From Paenibacillus lupini (GTDB lineage Bacteria > Bacillota > Bacilli > Paenibacillales > Paenibacillaceae), in NCBI RefSeq assembly GCF_011761355.1, contig NZ_JAASRW010000001.1, positions 744,001 through 808,000 on the forward strand: a stretch of DNA of 64,000 nt. The letters run 5' to 3'. The translations under genes and the position numbers were made by a program. Below the pieces are notes generated by a model that was not told where the DNA came from, ran no database searches, and worked only from the letters and a program-made list of their open reading frames with translations. Position 1 is the first letter of the stretch, and the number at the start of each line of letters is the position of its first letter. This document shows, piece by piece, positions 43,171 to 51,031 of this stretch.

Positions 43171-44211
43171 GTTGATATTAATTTGTATCGCATTGGCATT
43201 GACGACATAAGCATCACCGGATGTCGTCAGGATGAGAACGGCAGAAGACTGGTTGTTAACGAGGCGTGCGGAAACATCGACATTCGTAATATCCCAGCCT
43301 TGCCTGCCAGCTGAGATATTCGAGCCTGGTGCACCGTTCGTCTGATTTCGATTGCCAAATGTACCTGTTGTATTCAATGCACCTGCATCGTTATTGATCT
43401 GTGAGGCAAAAAAGTTGGCTGCAAAGTTATTGGTGCCTGATAAGGCAACCGCTGTACCTGTTGTAGGGCCAAATAACGCCTGATCACCGGTTCGGTTCGC
43501 ATCACCTTCCTGTGCACTGAATAACGCTCTTCCTCCAAGTGCACCTGAGATTGGAGTTGCAAATCCGGTTAAGGTGGTTGATACCGGTCCCGATGAAGCT
43601 TGCACAAGCACAGCACCTGCGCGGAGCGACATGTTACGGAAGGGAAGTGTGGGATTCTGATAAATGACGCCAAGAGTCCAACCGCAATGATTGGCCGTTG
43701 AATCTCCGGGAATAACGATTGTGCCGACTACATTGCCTGTCGTATAGGTGCCTGCTCCGCCCTGTGAGATAAGTGTCGTTACATTGGCTGAACGCGTATA
43801 AGCAAATGCTCCGCCACCGAGGTCAACTTGATTTCTGGTTGCTGGATCTGATGTAATACTAGACGTTCCTGCCGGCGTTGTGAACGTAACGGGATTATTA
43901 ATAAACGCACTCAAATCAACGGCTCCGTTAATGTAAGAGCCGCCCCAGATCAGTTCCGCGTACAGGATGGTGCTCCCAGCTGGTAAGGTCAAGATAGCTG
44001 AGGAGCTGTTACTTGTGTATAGACTTGTCGTACCGGCAGGATATGTACCATAGACGGATCCGGTGTTTGTCGTTGTGAAAGCACCAATACTATCTTGAGT
44101 ACCTGGTACGCCTGGTGTATCCGAACGGCTTAAGCCTAGTGTATTACCGGTAAAAGTAATCGCCCCGGTAGCGTTAAACGTCGCCCGAGTGATAAGAGGA
44201 ATTGGTTTCAC
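37498..44211 (-). CDS. Giant DUF11-repeat surface or spore-associated protein, 5' part
   Basis: A 2237-residue frame. The first 355 residues form a non-repeated head (ITFTGNTLGLSRSDTPG, GSTILYAELIWGGSY, TNHCGWTLGVIYQNP-like) found in large DUF11 proteins of Bacillus cereus-group species and Paenibacillus. Fifteen DUF11 units follow, then a stop at 37498-37500 in the middle of a unit. No signal peptide is visible, so it may be placed on the spore surface by the mother cell or released on lysis (inference). GTG 44211 sits inside AGGGGGTGA; the ATT at 44202-44200 is the codon at normal spacing. Codon use is like the neighbours. Confidence 0.75.
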   Translation of the reverse strand: MKPIPLITRATFNATGAITFTGNTLGLSRSDTPGVPGTQDSIGAFTTTNTGSVYGTYPAGTTSLYTSNSSSAILTLPAGSTILYAELIWGGSYINGAVDLSAFINNPVTFTTPAGTSSITSDPATRNQVDLGGGAFAYTRSANVTTLISQGGAGTYTTGNVVGTIVIPGDSTANHCGWTLGVIYQNPTLPFRNMSLRAGAVLVQASSGPVSTTLTGFATPISGALGGRALFSAQEGDANRTGDQALFGPTTGTAVALSGTNNFAANFFASQINNDAGALNTTGTFGNRNQTNGAPGSNISAGRQGWDITNVDVSARLVNNQSSAVLILTTSGDAYVVNANAIQININSPTINVVKSASVAGAVVGDTITYTVTVSNTGTANAASVVLTDALPAGLTFVSGSVTVGGIPRPTNDILSGVPLGPLNLGSSVIVTYRAVVSSLPSTFLLPNNAKAAFTFQMVAGGDNITGVIPSNTVSTPVYSPIIGIAKSSNRTTATVGSTVTYTLLVSNTGNIAANVTLADNIPTGSSFIAGTFRVNGTVIPGANPPAGVAIGSIAAGATSTITFNVQVNSLPSPPQFVDQGTATYTYTPPDGRTISGSAASNTYTLPVSLPNVTVAKTVNVTDVAVGETITYTSVITNNGVEAVTNVSLTDVLPAGTTFVAGSVTIGGTPNASANPGTGIAVGTVAANSSVTVTLQAAVTTMPASAQLINQSNVSYTIGTFSGTTASNSTTTPVYQPVIPLTKSASTTSATVGDTITYTILARNTGNRAATVTLLDNIPAGSTFVPGSVTINGAASPASSPLTGIAIGSLAPAGQTTVTFQTLLNILPSPAVLIDQATSTYTYTLPSGRSLSGGSSSNTVTITASSPNVTITKTASVTAAAVQDVLTYTLLLTNNGIAPVTNVVLSDPIPQGASFVSGSVTINGTASPLANPNAGISLGTINAGVTITVTFQIRVTSLPSSGSLSNIASVGFTSGAFTSTSVSNTVSTPVSEAVVSIVKSASTLNATVGDTFSYSFTLSNSGNAEATVTLSDVIPDGSSFIENSVLINGVPTPGVSPVTGIPVGAIPAGGSAVVSYVVNIVSYPATRQLVNQATTAYTFTLSNGNIVNRSAVSNTVTVQVALPNVSLVKSVSRTVAVVGDSMTYSSVLTNNGIATANNIVLRDQLQASTAFVPGSVLVQGVSLPGASPDSGISIGSLAPGASVTVTFEVIITMAIPTQITNQSTASFTSGTFSATTASNTTVTPVTQPQIAVVKSSSSSNATLGDSIIYTLIVSNTGNLAAAVIVTDTIPTGATFTENSVIVNGVPFPGISPVTGIDIGSLAPGGTTTVTFGVVITSLPSPQVLNNTGIASYSYTPADGRTITGSVNSNTVSFPVNAPNVAVVLSANYTSVTVGDTIVYTAVITNSGIETINNVQFTAPSPTGSSFVPGTVTINGVPAPAANPTGGVLVGPIAPGGTTTIIYSNSVNTVPDPAVLNNTGTVTFTSGAFSGLTNSNTVSTPVYQPVIAVAKSSSTSNASVGQTVTYSFIVSNSGNYPATIILTDNIPAGTSFVPNSAIVGGNPVPGVDPVTGIPVGSVAAGASTGIMFSVVIDTLPNPQQLSDTGTASISYTLPDGRPFNQTATSNTVTFPVSAPNASVVKSTPSTAVSIGDTITYSTTITNTGIASISNVLFTDPIPTGSSFVAGSLTVDGVPRPAANPATGIIIDAITPGGSTVILFNVIVTSLPSPAVLNNQSSVTFTSGAFSGVTFSNTVTTSVYQPILSAVKTGSTSNATVGDTVTYTVALTNTGNYGADIILTDTIPAGTVFVPNSVIVNSQPVPGADPSTGIPLGNVTSTSTVSFSVIIQTLPVGQQLTNQASATYTYILPDGRTLGGSLTSNTLNIQVSAPNVAVVKSAGVTTAVVGDTVTYSIAVNNSGIAPINNVVVVDAIPAGSVFVADSVTVDGLPRPGASPNAGISIGTIAPGATSTITFNLTITSLPTPAQLSNQASATFTSGAFSGSTFSNTVILPVYQAINAIQKTANTVNATVGDTITYDLHVTNTGNLPAEVTITDPVPSGGAFIPNSVQVNGVPQPGAVPAAGFSIGTVNPGQLVVVSVSYEVVIQTLPPSQQLVNTATGSYSYTAPDGRIFTGTVTSNTLSIPVSSPDVSVVKSTTAIDAVVGDTITYSIVVTNLGIATVNNVILVDPVPVGTVFVDGSVIVDGTPRPSSNPNTGISIGSIAAGASSTITFNVLVVTI

Positions 44212-44366
44212 CCCCTGCGTTGTAGAAATTTAGTCCATGAGGGCAGTAACGGCTAATTTATTTCTTCCTTTCATACATATGTGTTAGATTCCATGTTAAA
44301 ACGAATCGTCTGCATTTTCTTTCCCATACTGTAATGAAGATCTCCATTTGCTAACTAAGCTTAGAA

Positions 44367-44404
44367 AAAAGGCTTGAACCACAGGAAAATGGTTCAAGCC
44401 TTTT
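44367..44404 (-). terminator. Terminator of the minus-strand MFS gene
   Basis: AAAAGGCTTGAACCA pairs perfectly with its complement over 15 bases around an 8-base loop, with T residues on the minus-strand exit. The 150 bases between it and the DUF11 start hold the DUF11 promoter region, in which I see no clear consensus. Confidence 0.8.
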
Positions 44405-44420
44405 CTGATTTGGGATCTTA

Positions 44421-45656
44421 TTAAGAACTAACTGGACTCTGCAAGTTAACCGGGACTGAATTCTCCTTATTAGCTAAAGTATGAATGATGAATGATATAA
44501 CGGAAATGGCTGCGGTCAGGACGGCCAGCCAAGCAACGGGAGTTAATCCTCCGCCGTCATAGAATCCGCCCATCATATAAGGGCCGATCACCCGTCCTAC
44601 CGAACCGATTCCGCCCGTTAGGCCAAGATAGAATGGCGCGTTTTTGCCGCTATTTTCACTTAGGAATGCCGGCATAGCAGGAGCGATCAGCATCTCACCC
44701 AAAGTCGTAAGGATCATCCCAAGCACCATTCCGGCAAAGCTGTGCATCGCGAGAATAACAACATAGCCGCTCATATAAAACACGGCACTTGCGGTCATTT
44801 GAGCTTTTATGGAGCTTGCTGCAATTCGCTTAATCATATTCGTTACCGGCTGGGCGACGAAGATCAGAATCCCATTCAGCGTCCAGAGGTAGCCGAACAT
44901 TTGCTTCGACATGCCATGCTCGATAATAAAAGGTGAGACACCTGTATTCCAGATACTGTTGCCTAAATTGATCAACATGCCTCCGAGTGCCATGAACAAG
45001 TAAAGCCGGACATCTTTTACAAGCAGCCATAGACTTGTCCCGCTTGAAGCACGTTTCTTCAGCTTTATCGCTTCATAGTCGCTACTGCCTGTCCCAACTC
45101 GCTGCAGGTAGACAAGGAAGAATAGCGCGAAAACACCTGATGTCACGCCATTTAATATAAAGCTGAGTGAGTAGGAGACATCCGCAAGGAAGCCGCTAAG
45201 TGCGGTACCCACCGCAACACCAATATTGTTGGCGATATAGACGATATTGAACAATTCTCCACGTTGGTCGGCAAAGCGGAAGCCAATAAAAGCTTGAATG
45301 GCCGGCATGGAAAGGGAATTAAACAGCCCAATTAAGCCCATCATGGCGATAAACACGGACCATGACTGGCTAAGTGCCGGCAATAAGAGCAGCCCAGCAG
45401 CGTTTAATGCCAATGCCCCAATAATGAGCTTTTTGACACCAACCCGGTGATAAAGTGCACCTCCGAGCAGCTGTCCGGCGATGCCGCCAATGGATTGTAC
45501 AAGAATGACAAGTCCAGCGTCAGACATCGTGCGTCCAAGCTGATCGAAGACGAACATAGTGACAAGCGGCCACATGAGGGCACTGCCAATCGCATTAATA
45601 AGACTGGCTAACAGGAAAACTTTAATTTCTTTTGGATAATTCGCTAACATTCTCAT
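44421..45656 (-). CDS. MFS transporter
   Basis: A 411-residue protein with 12 predicted helices. The loop-2/3 motif GGALYHRVGVKKLIIGAL is the MFS motif A, and the central loop is charged (IKLKKRASSG). It resembles multidrug or unknown exporters more than sugar importers. It lies 101 bases after the AraC regulator on the same strand and ends in a strong terminator, so the two may be an operon and the transporter may belong to the hexuronate locus (inference). Confidence 0.75.
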   Translation of the reverse strand: MRMLANYPKEIKVFLLASLINAIGSALMWPLVTMFVFDQLGRTMSDAGLVILVQSIGGIAGQLLGGALYHRVGVKKLIIGALALNAAGLLLLPALSQSWSVFIAMMGLIGLFNSLSMPAIQAFIGFRFADQRGELFNIVYIANNIGVAVGTALSGFLADVSYSLSFILNGVTSGVFALFFLVYLQRVGTGSSDYEAIKLKKRASSGTSLWLLVKDVRLYLFMALGGMLINLGNSIWNTGVSPFIIEHGMSKQMFGYLWTLNGILIFVAQPVTNMIKRIAASSIKAQMTASAVFYMSGYVVILAMHSFAGMVLGMILTTLGEMLIAPAMPAFLSENSGKNAPFYLGLTGGIGSVGRVIGPYMMGGFYDGGGLTPVAWLAVLTAAISVISFIIHTLANKENSVPVNLQSPVSS

Positions 45657-45757
45657 GATTTCGTTACTGGCTCCCGGATGTTTAACTTGATGTAAGCCTC
45701 TATTATACCTTACTACTTAACGAAAAGACGAAGGGTAATTTTTGACGCAGCATGCCC

Positions 45758-46627
45758 CTAGCGTTTTTGTCCATATTGGTTACGGTAGTCCCGCGGAGAG
45801 AGGTGGACATGAGTTTTAAACACACGTTCGAACTGCGATAAACTTTCGAAACCTACGTCTGCAGCAATCTCCGTTACACGCTCGTCCGTTTCTCGCAGCT
45901 TTAGCTGTGCTTCCTTCACACGGGTAATACCGATATATTCGGTTAGACCAAAGCCAGTAAATTTCTTGAAGGTTCGGCTCAGGTAACTGGTACTCAAATG
46001 AAACTGGCGGCTAAGCTCGTCCAGTGTCAAAGGCTCTCGGTAATGCTCAGCAATATAGCTGGCAATCTCCATGGCTTTGGCGGCAGCCGGCGAGGGAGGA
46101 GAGGATCCTTCGTTTGGTTCTGGTTTGCTGTTAATCATATGACGGGCTGCAAACAACAACGCTTCAGCTGCCGCATGACGAATCGGCAGTTCATGACCGG
46201 CAGTTTGTTCCTGCACCTCTTGCAGAAGACCGTACAGCAGCTGCTCAAAGCGTAATCTTTCCTGATGGGTAAGACGCAGTACACTGCGCAAACCAAGAAA
46301 GGGAGACCGGAGAAGCGCAGCTTCTTCCTTCGAAAAGCTGTCGAAATAACGTTCATTGTAATAGAGGACTATCCTAGCATGATTAGGTACGCCAGTGTCC
46401 GAGGTCTTATGCAGCTCATTGCTTGGGATCAGAACCAGATCACCAGCTTGAATCGGGTAAGTACGGTCTTTAATAAAATACTGCCGTTCACCGCTAAACA
46501 AATAATAAAGCTCATATTGCCCGTGAATATGGTCGATGGACATCGTGAAATGCCCTTTGCGCTTGTTATATTCGAGGAAAAATAAATCCTCCGAGTTACC
46601 ATAGGTTAATTCGGTTCCTAGATTCAT
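45758..46627 (-). CDS. AraC family transcriptional regulator
   Basis: A 289-residue protein with an N-terminal cupin-type ligand domain (YELYYLFSGERQYFIKD, then PIQAGDLVLIPSNELH) and two C-terminal helix-turn-helix motifs (LTLDELSRQFHLSTSYLSRT and VTEIAADVGFESLSQFERVF). This is the sugar-responsive AraC type. It diverges from the oxidoreductase-uxaC-uxaB-uxaA genes and is the likely activator of that operon, responding to a uronate. ATG 46627 is chosen because GGAGGT is 9 bases upstream. Confidence 0.85.
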   Translation of the reverse strand: MNLGTELTYGNSEDLFFLEYNKRKGHFTMSIDHIHGQYELYYLFSGERQYFIKDRTYPIQAGDLVLIPSNELHKTSDTGVPNHARIVLYYNERYFDSFSKEEAALLRSPFLGLRSVLRLTHQERLRFEQLLYGLLQEVQEQTAGHELPIRHAAAEALLFAARHMINSKPEPNEGSSPPSPAAAKAMEIASYIAEHYREPLTLDELSRQFHLSTSYLSRTFKKFTGFGLTEYIGITRVKEAQLKLRETDERVTEIAADVGFESLSQFERVFKTHVHLSPRDYRNQYGQKR

Positions 46628-46680
46628 GATAGATGTACCTCCAAAAGACAAAATTTGCGGCATCGCTATAATTCTAGCAT

Positions 46681-46709
46681 ATATTGCGGAGATATTGAGC
46701 AAATATTGC
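46681..46709 (+). promoter_or_regulatory. Three direct repeats, probable AraC operator
   Basis: ATATTGC (46681), ATATTGA (46692) and ATATTGC (46703) are spaced by exactly 11 bp, one turn of DNA. A TATAAA at 46724-46729 stands 14 bp after the last one, so the third repeat would overlap a weak -35. This is the geometry of AraC-activated promoters. Confidence 0.55.
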
Positions 46710-46765
46710 TGTATCTTTTTAGATATAAAGCGATTACAAACCAGCTAATAAGGAGAGGTATATTC

Positions 46766-48061
46766 ATGACTTCGAAAAAAACATATGTGCAAGTAGGAAC
46801 GGGCGGAAGAGCGGAATTTTTCTATCAGGCGATTGCGACCAGATTCCGGGAAACATCGGAGCTTCTGGCTTTTTGCGATATTAATCAGATTCGTATGGAT
46901 TATGCCAATAAGCTTTTGAAAGAAAAATACGATTATCCGGAAGTCCGTACTTATAAGAGTGATGAGTTCGAGCGTATGATCGAGGAAATCAAACCAGATT
47001 ACGTAATTGTCACAACTGTTGACCGTACGCATCACCAATACATTATTCGTGCGCTTGAACTTGGCTGCGATGTCATTACCGAGAAACCAATGACGGTTGA
47101 TGAAGAGAAATGTCAGGAAATTCTTGATGCTGTTGAACGGACAGGTCGCCAAGTACGCGTAACATTTAACTATCGCTATGCTCCGCATCATACGAAAGCT
47201 CGTGAATTGATTGAAGATGGCACGATTGGCGATATTACATCCGTTCACTTCGAGTGGCTGCTAAATACCCAACATGGTGCGGACTACTTCCGCAGATGGC
47301 ATCGCGACAAACGCAACAGCGGTGGACTATTGGTCCATAAATCAACGCATCATTTCGACCTCGTTAACTTCTGGATTGGCTCGGAGCCGGAGTCTGTATT
47401 TGCAATGGGGGATTTGCTCTTCTACGGACGTGAAAATGCGGAGAAGCGTGGAGTAACGAAGTTCTATGAGCGTGCAACAGGTAATCCGAATGCCAAAGAC
47501 GATCCATTTGCGCTTACGCTTGATGATAATGAGCATCTGAAGGCGATGTACCTGGATGCAGAGTCAGAAGACGGCTACCGCCGCGACCAAAGCGTGTTTG
47601 GCGATGGCATCTCGATTGAAGATACGATGAGTGTACTTGTACGCTATAAGAACAAAGCTTTGTTGACGTATTCGCTTAATGCCTACCTGCCATGGGAAGG
47701 CTACCGTATTGCTTTTAATGGAACAAAAGGCCGTATCGAGATGAATGTCATTGAACAGTCATACGTTAACTCTGGCGGCGACAAAGCGCTTGAAGGCGCG
47801 GTTCAAGGCGTTAACATTATTGTCTTCCCGATGTTTGGCGAAGCTTACACAGCACAATTTGAAGAAGCGGAAGGCGGTCATGGCGGTGGTGACCCGGTAC
47901 TCTTGAACGACATCTTCGGCGTGCCAGTTGAGGATCGTTTCAAGCGTGCGGCTAACCATATCGACGGTGCACGCTCCATTCTGACAGGTATTGCAGCGAA
48001 CAAGTCGATCCGCACTGGTCAAGCTGTAAAAGTTGATGAGCTTGTAAAATTTTATAAATAG
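46766..48061 (+). CDS. Gfo/Idh/MocA family oxidoreductase
   Basis: A 431-residue NAD(P)-dependent dehydrogenase. N-terminal Rossmann motif VGTGGRAEFF, the family lysine in ITEKPMTVDEEKC, and catalytic-region residues in SGGLLVHKSTHHFDLVNFW. It is the first gene of the hexuronate operon, 13 bases before uxaC. Its substrate could be a uronate, uronide or inositol-like compound; members next to uxa genes are thought to open unusual uronic acid glycosides, but that is inference. ATG 46766 follows AAGGAGAGG. Confidence 0.8.
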   Translation: MTSKKTYVQVGTGGRAEFFYQAIATRFRETSELLAFCDINQIRMDYANKLLKEKYDYPEVRTYKSDEFERMIEEIKPDYVIVTTVDRTHHQYIIRALELGCDVITEKPMTVDEEKCQEILDAVERTGRQVRVTFNYRYAPHHTKARELIEDGTIGDITSVHFEWLLNTQHGADYFRRWHRDKRNSGGLLVHKSTHHFDLVNFWIGSEPESVFAMGDLLFYGRENAEKRGVTKFYERATGNPNAKDDPFALTLDDNEHLKAMYLDAESEDGYRRDQSVFGDGISIEDTMSVLVRYKNKALLTYSLNAYLPWEGYRIAFNGTKGRIEMNVIEQSYVNSGGDKALEGAVQGVNIIVFPMFGEAYTAQFEEAEGGHGGGDPVLLNDIFGVPVEDRFKRAANHIDGARSILTGIAANKSIRTGQAVKVDELVKFYK

Positions 48062-48074
48062 GAGTGTGGCATGA

Positions 48075-49526
48075 ATGAGAGCGTTTATGGATGATCAATT
48101 TCTTTTGAATAGCGAGACAGCTGTCCACCTGTACGAACAGTTTGCCAAAGCAATGCCGATTATCGATTATCACTGTCATCTTGATCCTAAAGCGATCTAT
48201 GAAAATGCACCATTCCGTAATCTGACGGAGGTATGGTTGTATGGCGATCATTATAAATGGCGTGCGATGCGGGCGAATGGCATTTCGGAGGAATATGTGA
48301 CCGGCGGCGAGGGAGTAAGCGATTATGATCGTTTCCTTGCCTACGCACGGACAGTTCCAATGGCAATTGGAAATCCGTTATATCATTGGTCTCATCTGGA
48401 ACTTAGGAGACTATTCGGGATTGAAGAACTTATTAATGAGAAAAACGCACCGGTCATTTGGGAGAAAGCGAATAAAGTGTTCGAAGGTAATGGAATGACG
48501 CCTCAAGACTTGATTCGAGTATCGAATGTCCGTGTCGTTTGTACAACGGATGATCCTGCGGACTCGCTGGAATATCATATTAAGCTCATCGAGGAAGACC
48601 GCCATGGTTTCCAGGTTCGGCCTTCGTTCCGTCCGGACAAAGCGCTTGAGATTAACCGCGCGACTTTCCTGCCATGGATCAGCCGTCTGGAGGACGTAAG
48701 TGGTTATAAGGTTTCGGATTACAGCTTGCTGCTTAAAGCACTGAAGGAGAGAGTAGAATTCTTCCATCAGACTGGATGTCTGTTATCTGACCATGCCATC
48801 GATACGGTCATGTATGCAGATTCCACTGAGGAGCAGGCGGCAGCTATTTATGCCAAAGCGCTTCGTGGCGAAGCTGTAAGTCTGGAGGAAGAGGCACAGT
48901 ACAAGACTTATACCTTGGTGTACTTGTCTCGTCTGTATGCAGAGCACGGCTGGGCGATGCAGCTTCATATTCATGCTCACCGTAATAACAATACAGCTAT
49001 GATGAAGCGTCTTGGTCCAGATACGGGCTATGATTCGATTCATACAGGTGTATTAGCAGGCCCGCTTGTTAGACTGCTGGACAGCATGGAAAGCAATGGC
49101 GGTCTGCCGCGTACCATCTTGTATTCGCTGAATGCATCGGATAATGATGTGCTGGCGACGATCATCGGCAGCTTCCAGGATGGCACGATTGCTGGCAAAA
49201 TTCAGCTTGGTTCCGCTTGGTGGTTCAATGATACGATTGATGGCATGCTGGCACAGATGAAGTCACTCGCGAATATGGGGCTTATTAGCCGTTTTGTTGG
49301 TATGCTAACGGACTCCCGGAGCTTCTTGTCTTACCCACGCCATGAATACTTCCGCCGAATTCTTTGCAATTTGCTCGGAGATTGGGTGGAATCTGGTCAA
49401 GTGCCGGCAGATATGGAGCTGCTTGGACAAATCGTGGAAGGCGTATGTTACCGGAATGCGGAACAATATTTCCGTTTCGGCTCAGAATCGGGCAGCATTA
49501 AAGTTCAGGCGGAGGTTTCACGATGA
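48075..49526 (+). CDS. uxaC: Glucuronate isomerase (uronate isomerase)
   Basis: A 483-residue protein. The metal-binding motif PIIDYHCHLDPK is near residue 30, ICTTDDP-like VVCTTDDPADSLEYH is in the middle, and MQLHIHAHRNNN follows; all are typical of UxaC in the amidohydrolase superfamily. It converts glucuronate to fructuronate and galacturonate to tagaturonate. It lies 13 bases after the oxidoreductase gene and overlaps uxaB by ATGA, so it belongs to the same operon. Confidence 0.9.
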   Translation: MRAFMDDQFLLNSETAVHLYEQFAKAMPIIDYHCHLDPKAIYENAPFRNLTEVWLYGDHYKWRAMRANGISEEYVTGGEGVSDYDRFLAYARTVPMAIGNPLYHWSHLELRRLFGIEELINEKNAPVIWEKANKVFEGNGMTPQDLIRVSNVRVVCTTDDPADSLEYHIKLIEEDRHGFQVRPSFRPDKALEINRATFLPWISRLEDVSGYKVSDYSLLLKALKERVEFFHQTGCLLSDHAIDTVMYADSTEEQAAAIYAKALRGEAVSLEEEAQYKTYTLVYLSRLYAEHGWAMQLHIHAHRNNNTAMMKRLGPDTGYDSIHTGVLAGPLVRLLDSMESNGGLPRTILYSLNASDNDVLATIIGSFQDGTIAGKIQLGSAWWFNDTIDGMLAQMKSLANMGLISRFVGMLTDSRSFLSYPRHEYFRRILCNLLGDWVESGQVPADMELLGQIVEGVCYRNAEQYFRFGSESGSIKVQAEVSR

Positions 49527-51031
49527 GCCAGCTGCAAAATGGTGTTCAACCTCTGAACTATGCAAGGCTGACGGCCGAAGAAGCAGCAGCCTATGATCGA
49601 ATGAAGACTTATCCGGTGAAAGTACTGCAAATTGGCGAAGGAAATTTCCTTCGGGGGTTTGTCGACTGGATGATTCATCGCTGTAATCAGCAAGACTTAT
49701 TCCAAGGCAGCGTCGCGGTGTCCCAACCGCGGCCTGCTGGCGCTGCCAAGCTGAAGGAGCTTGAGGAACAAGATGGTCTCTATTATCAATGGATTAGAGG
49801 ATTACATGAAGGAGAGCTTATCGATCGGCGGGAGCTTATTTCTGTTTTCTCTGCATGTATAGACCCTTATAAGGAATGGGATCAATTCTTGGCTATGGCA
49901 GAGAGCTTAGACCTAGAACTGATTGTATCAAATACAACGGAAGCGGGACTGGTCTACACGCCATCCGAATGGGCGCCAGATCAGCCAATATTATCTTATC
50001 CGGGCAAGCTGACGCTGCTGCTATTCCGCAGATTTGAGCATTTTGGCGGTGATCCGGGCAAGGGGGTCTTATTGCTGCCATGCGAGCTCGTTGAACGGAA
50101 TGGAGATAAGCTTCGGGAGATCGTCCTGCAGCATGCTGCGGATTGGCAGCTTCCTGAGGCATTCGTGGATTGGATTCGAGATCATAATCGTTTCCTTAAT
50201 TCACTTGTCGACCGAATTGTGACGGGTTTTCCTGCTGAGGAAGCTGATGATCGTTATGCGGAATGGGGCGTCAAGGATCGGCTGCTTAATGCAGCAGAGC
50301 CTTACCATATCTGGGCGATTGAAGGCGAAGAGGAGCTGGGTCAACGGCTGCCATTCGTACAGGCAGGATTAAATGTCGTATGGACCAATGATCTTAAGCC
50401 GTATCAGCAGCGTAAAGTCCGTATTCTGAATGGTGCGCATACCTGGATGGCGGTACTTGGAGTGCTTCATGGATTAAGCGAAGTAAGAGAAGTCGTCGAG
50501 CATCCGGTATACGGTGAGCAGCTTCGCAGCGTAATGTTTGATGAGATTGTCCCTTCTGTCCCTCTGCCAGAAGCAGAGATGCGAGTCTATGCAGAACAAG
50601 TGATTGAGCGCTTCGCCAATCCTTATGTCCGGCATAAGCTGACGGATATTGCGATGAATACGCTTTCCAAGTTTAAGGTCCGGCTGCTGCCGACGCTTAT
50701 GGCATACCATGAACGGACAGGCGAACTGCCGCCGCTTATTATGAAATCCTTTGGTTCCCTTCTTCGGCTCTATCGTGTTCAGCAAACGGAAGATGGTGGG
50801 TATGCAGGCAGCAAGCTTAATGGTGAGAGTCAGGTCATCAGAGATGATGCAGCCGCACTTTCGGATCTCGCAGCATTGTGGAGGAAAGTCGACAATGGCG
50901 AGCTGCAAGTGAAAGAGCTGATTGCTGACGTTCTTAGCCAAACTTCGTGGTGGGACAGCGATCTGACTGAGATACCGGGATTGCTGGATGTATTGACGGA
51001 TGAACTCGCGCAGTTGGAGGAGAGAGCATGA
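49523..51031 (+). CDS. uxaB: Tagaturonate reductase (altronate oxidoreductase)
   Basis: A 502-residue member of the mannitol dehydrogenase family. N-terminal cofactor motif VLQIGEGNFLRGFVDWM, SNTTEAGL, and the catalytic region around PFVQAGLNVVWTNDLKPYQQRKVRILNGAH (split for reading: the Lys and Asn of QQRKVRILNGAH are the active-site pair). It reduces tagaturonate to altronate with NADH. ATGA overlaps on both sides couple it with uxaC and uxaA. Confidence 0.9.
   Translation: MSQLQNGVQPLNYARLTAEEAAAYDRMKTYPVKVLQIGEGNFLRGFVDWMIHRCNQQDLFQGSVAVSQPRPAGAAKLKELEEQDGLYYQWIRGLHEGELIDRRELISVFSACIDPYKEWDQFLAMAESLDLELIVSNTTEAGLVYTPSEWAPDQPILSYPGKLTLLLFRRFEHFGGDPGKGVLLLPCELVERNGDKLREIVLQHAADWQLPEAFVDWIRDHNRFLNSLVDRIVTGFPAEEADDRYAEWGVKDRLLNAAEPYHIWAIEGEEELGQRLPFVQAGLNVVWTNDLKPYQQRKVRILNGAHTWMAVLGVLHGLSEVREVVEHPVYGEQLRSVMFDEIVPSVPLPEAEMRVYAEQVIERFANPYVRHKLTDIAMNTLSKFKVRLLPTLMAYHERTGELPPLIMKSFGSLLRLYRVQQTEDGGYAGSKLNGESQVIRDDAAALSDLAALWRKVDNGELQVKELIADVLSQTSWWDSDLTEIPGLLDVLTDELAQLEERA

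Noticed and set aside
37487-43562. Several open frames of 60-150 codons on the plus strand opposite the DUF11 gene
   Set aside because: They arise from the regular codon pattern of the repeats, lack ribosome sites and repeat with the DUF11 period.
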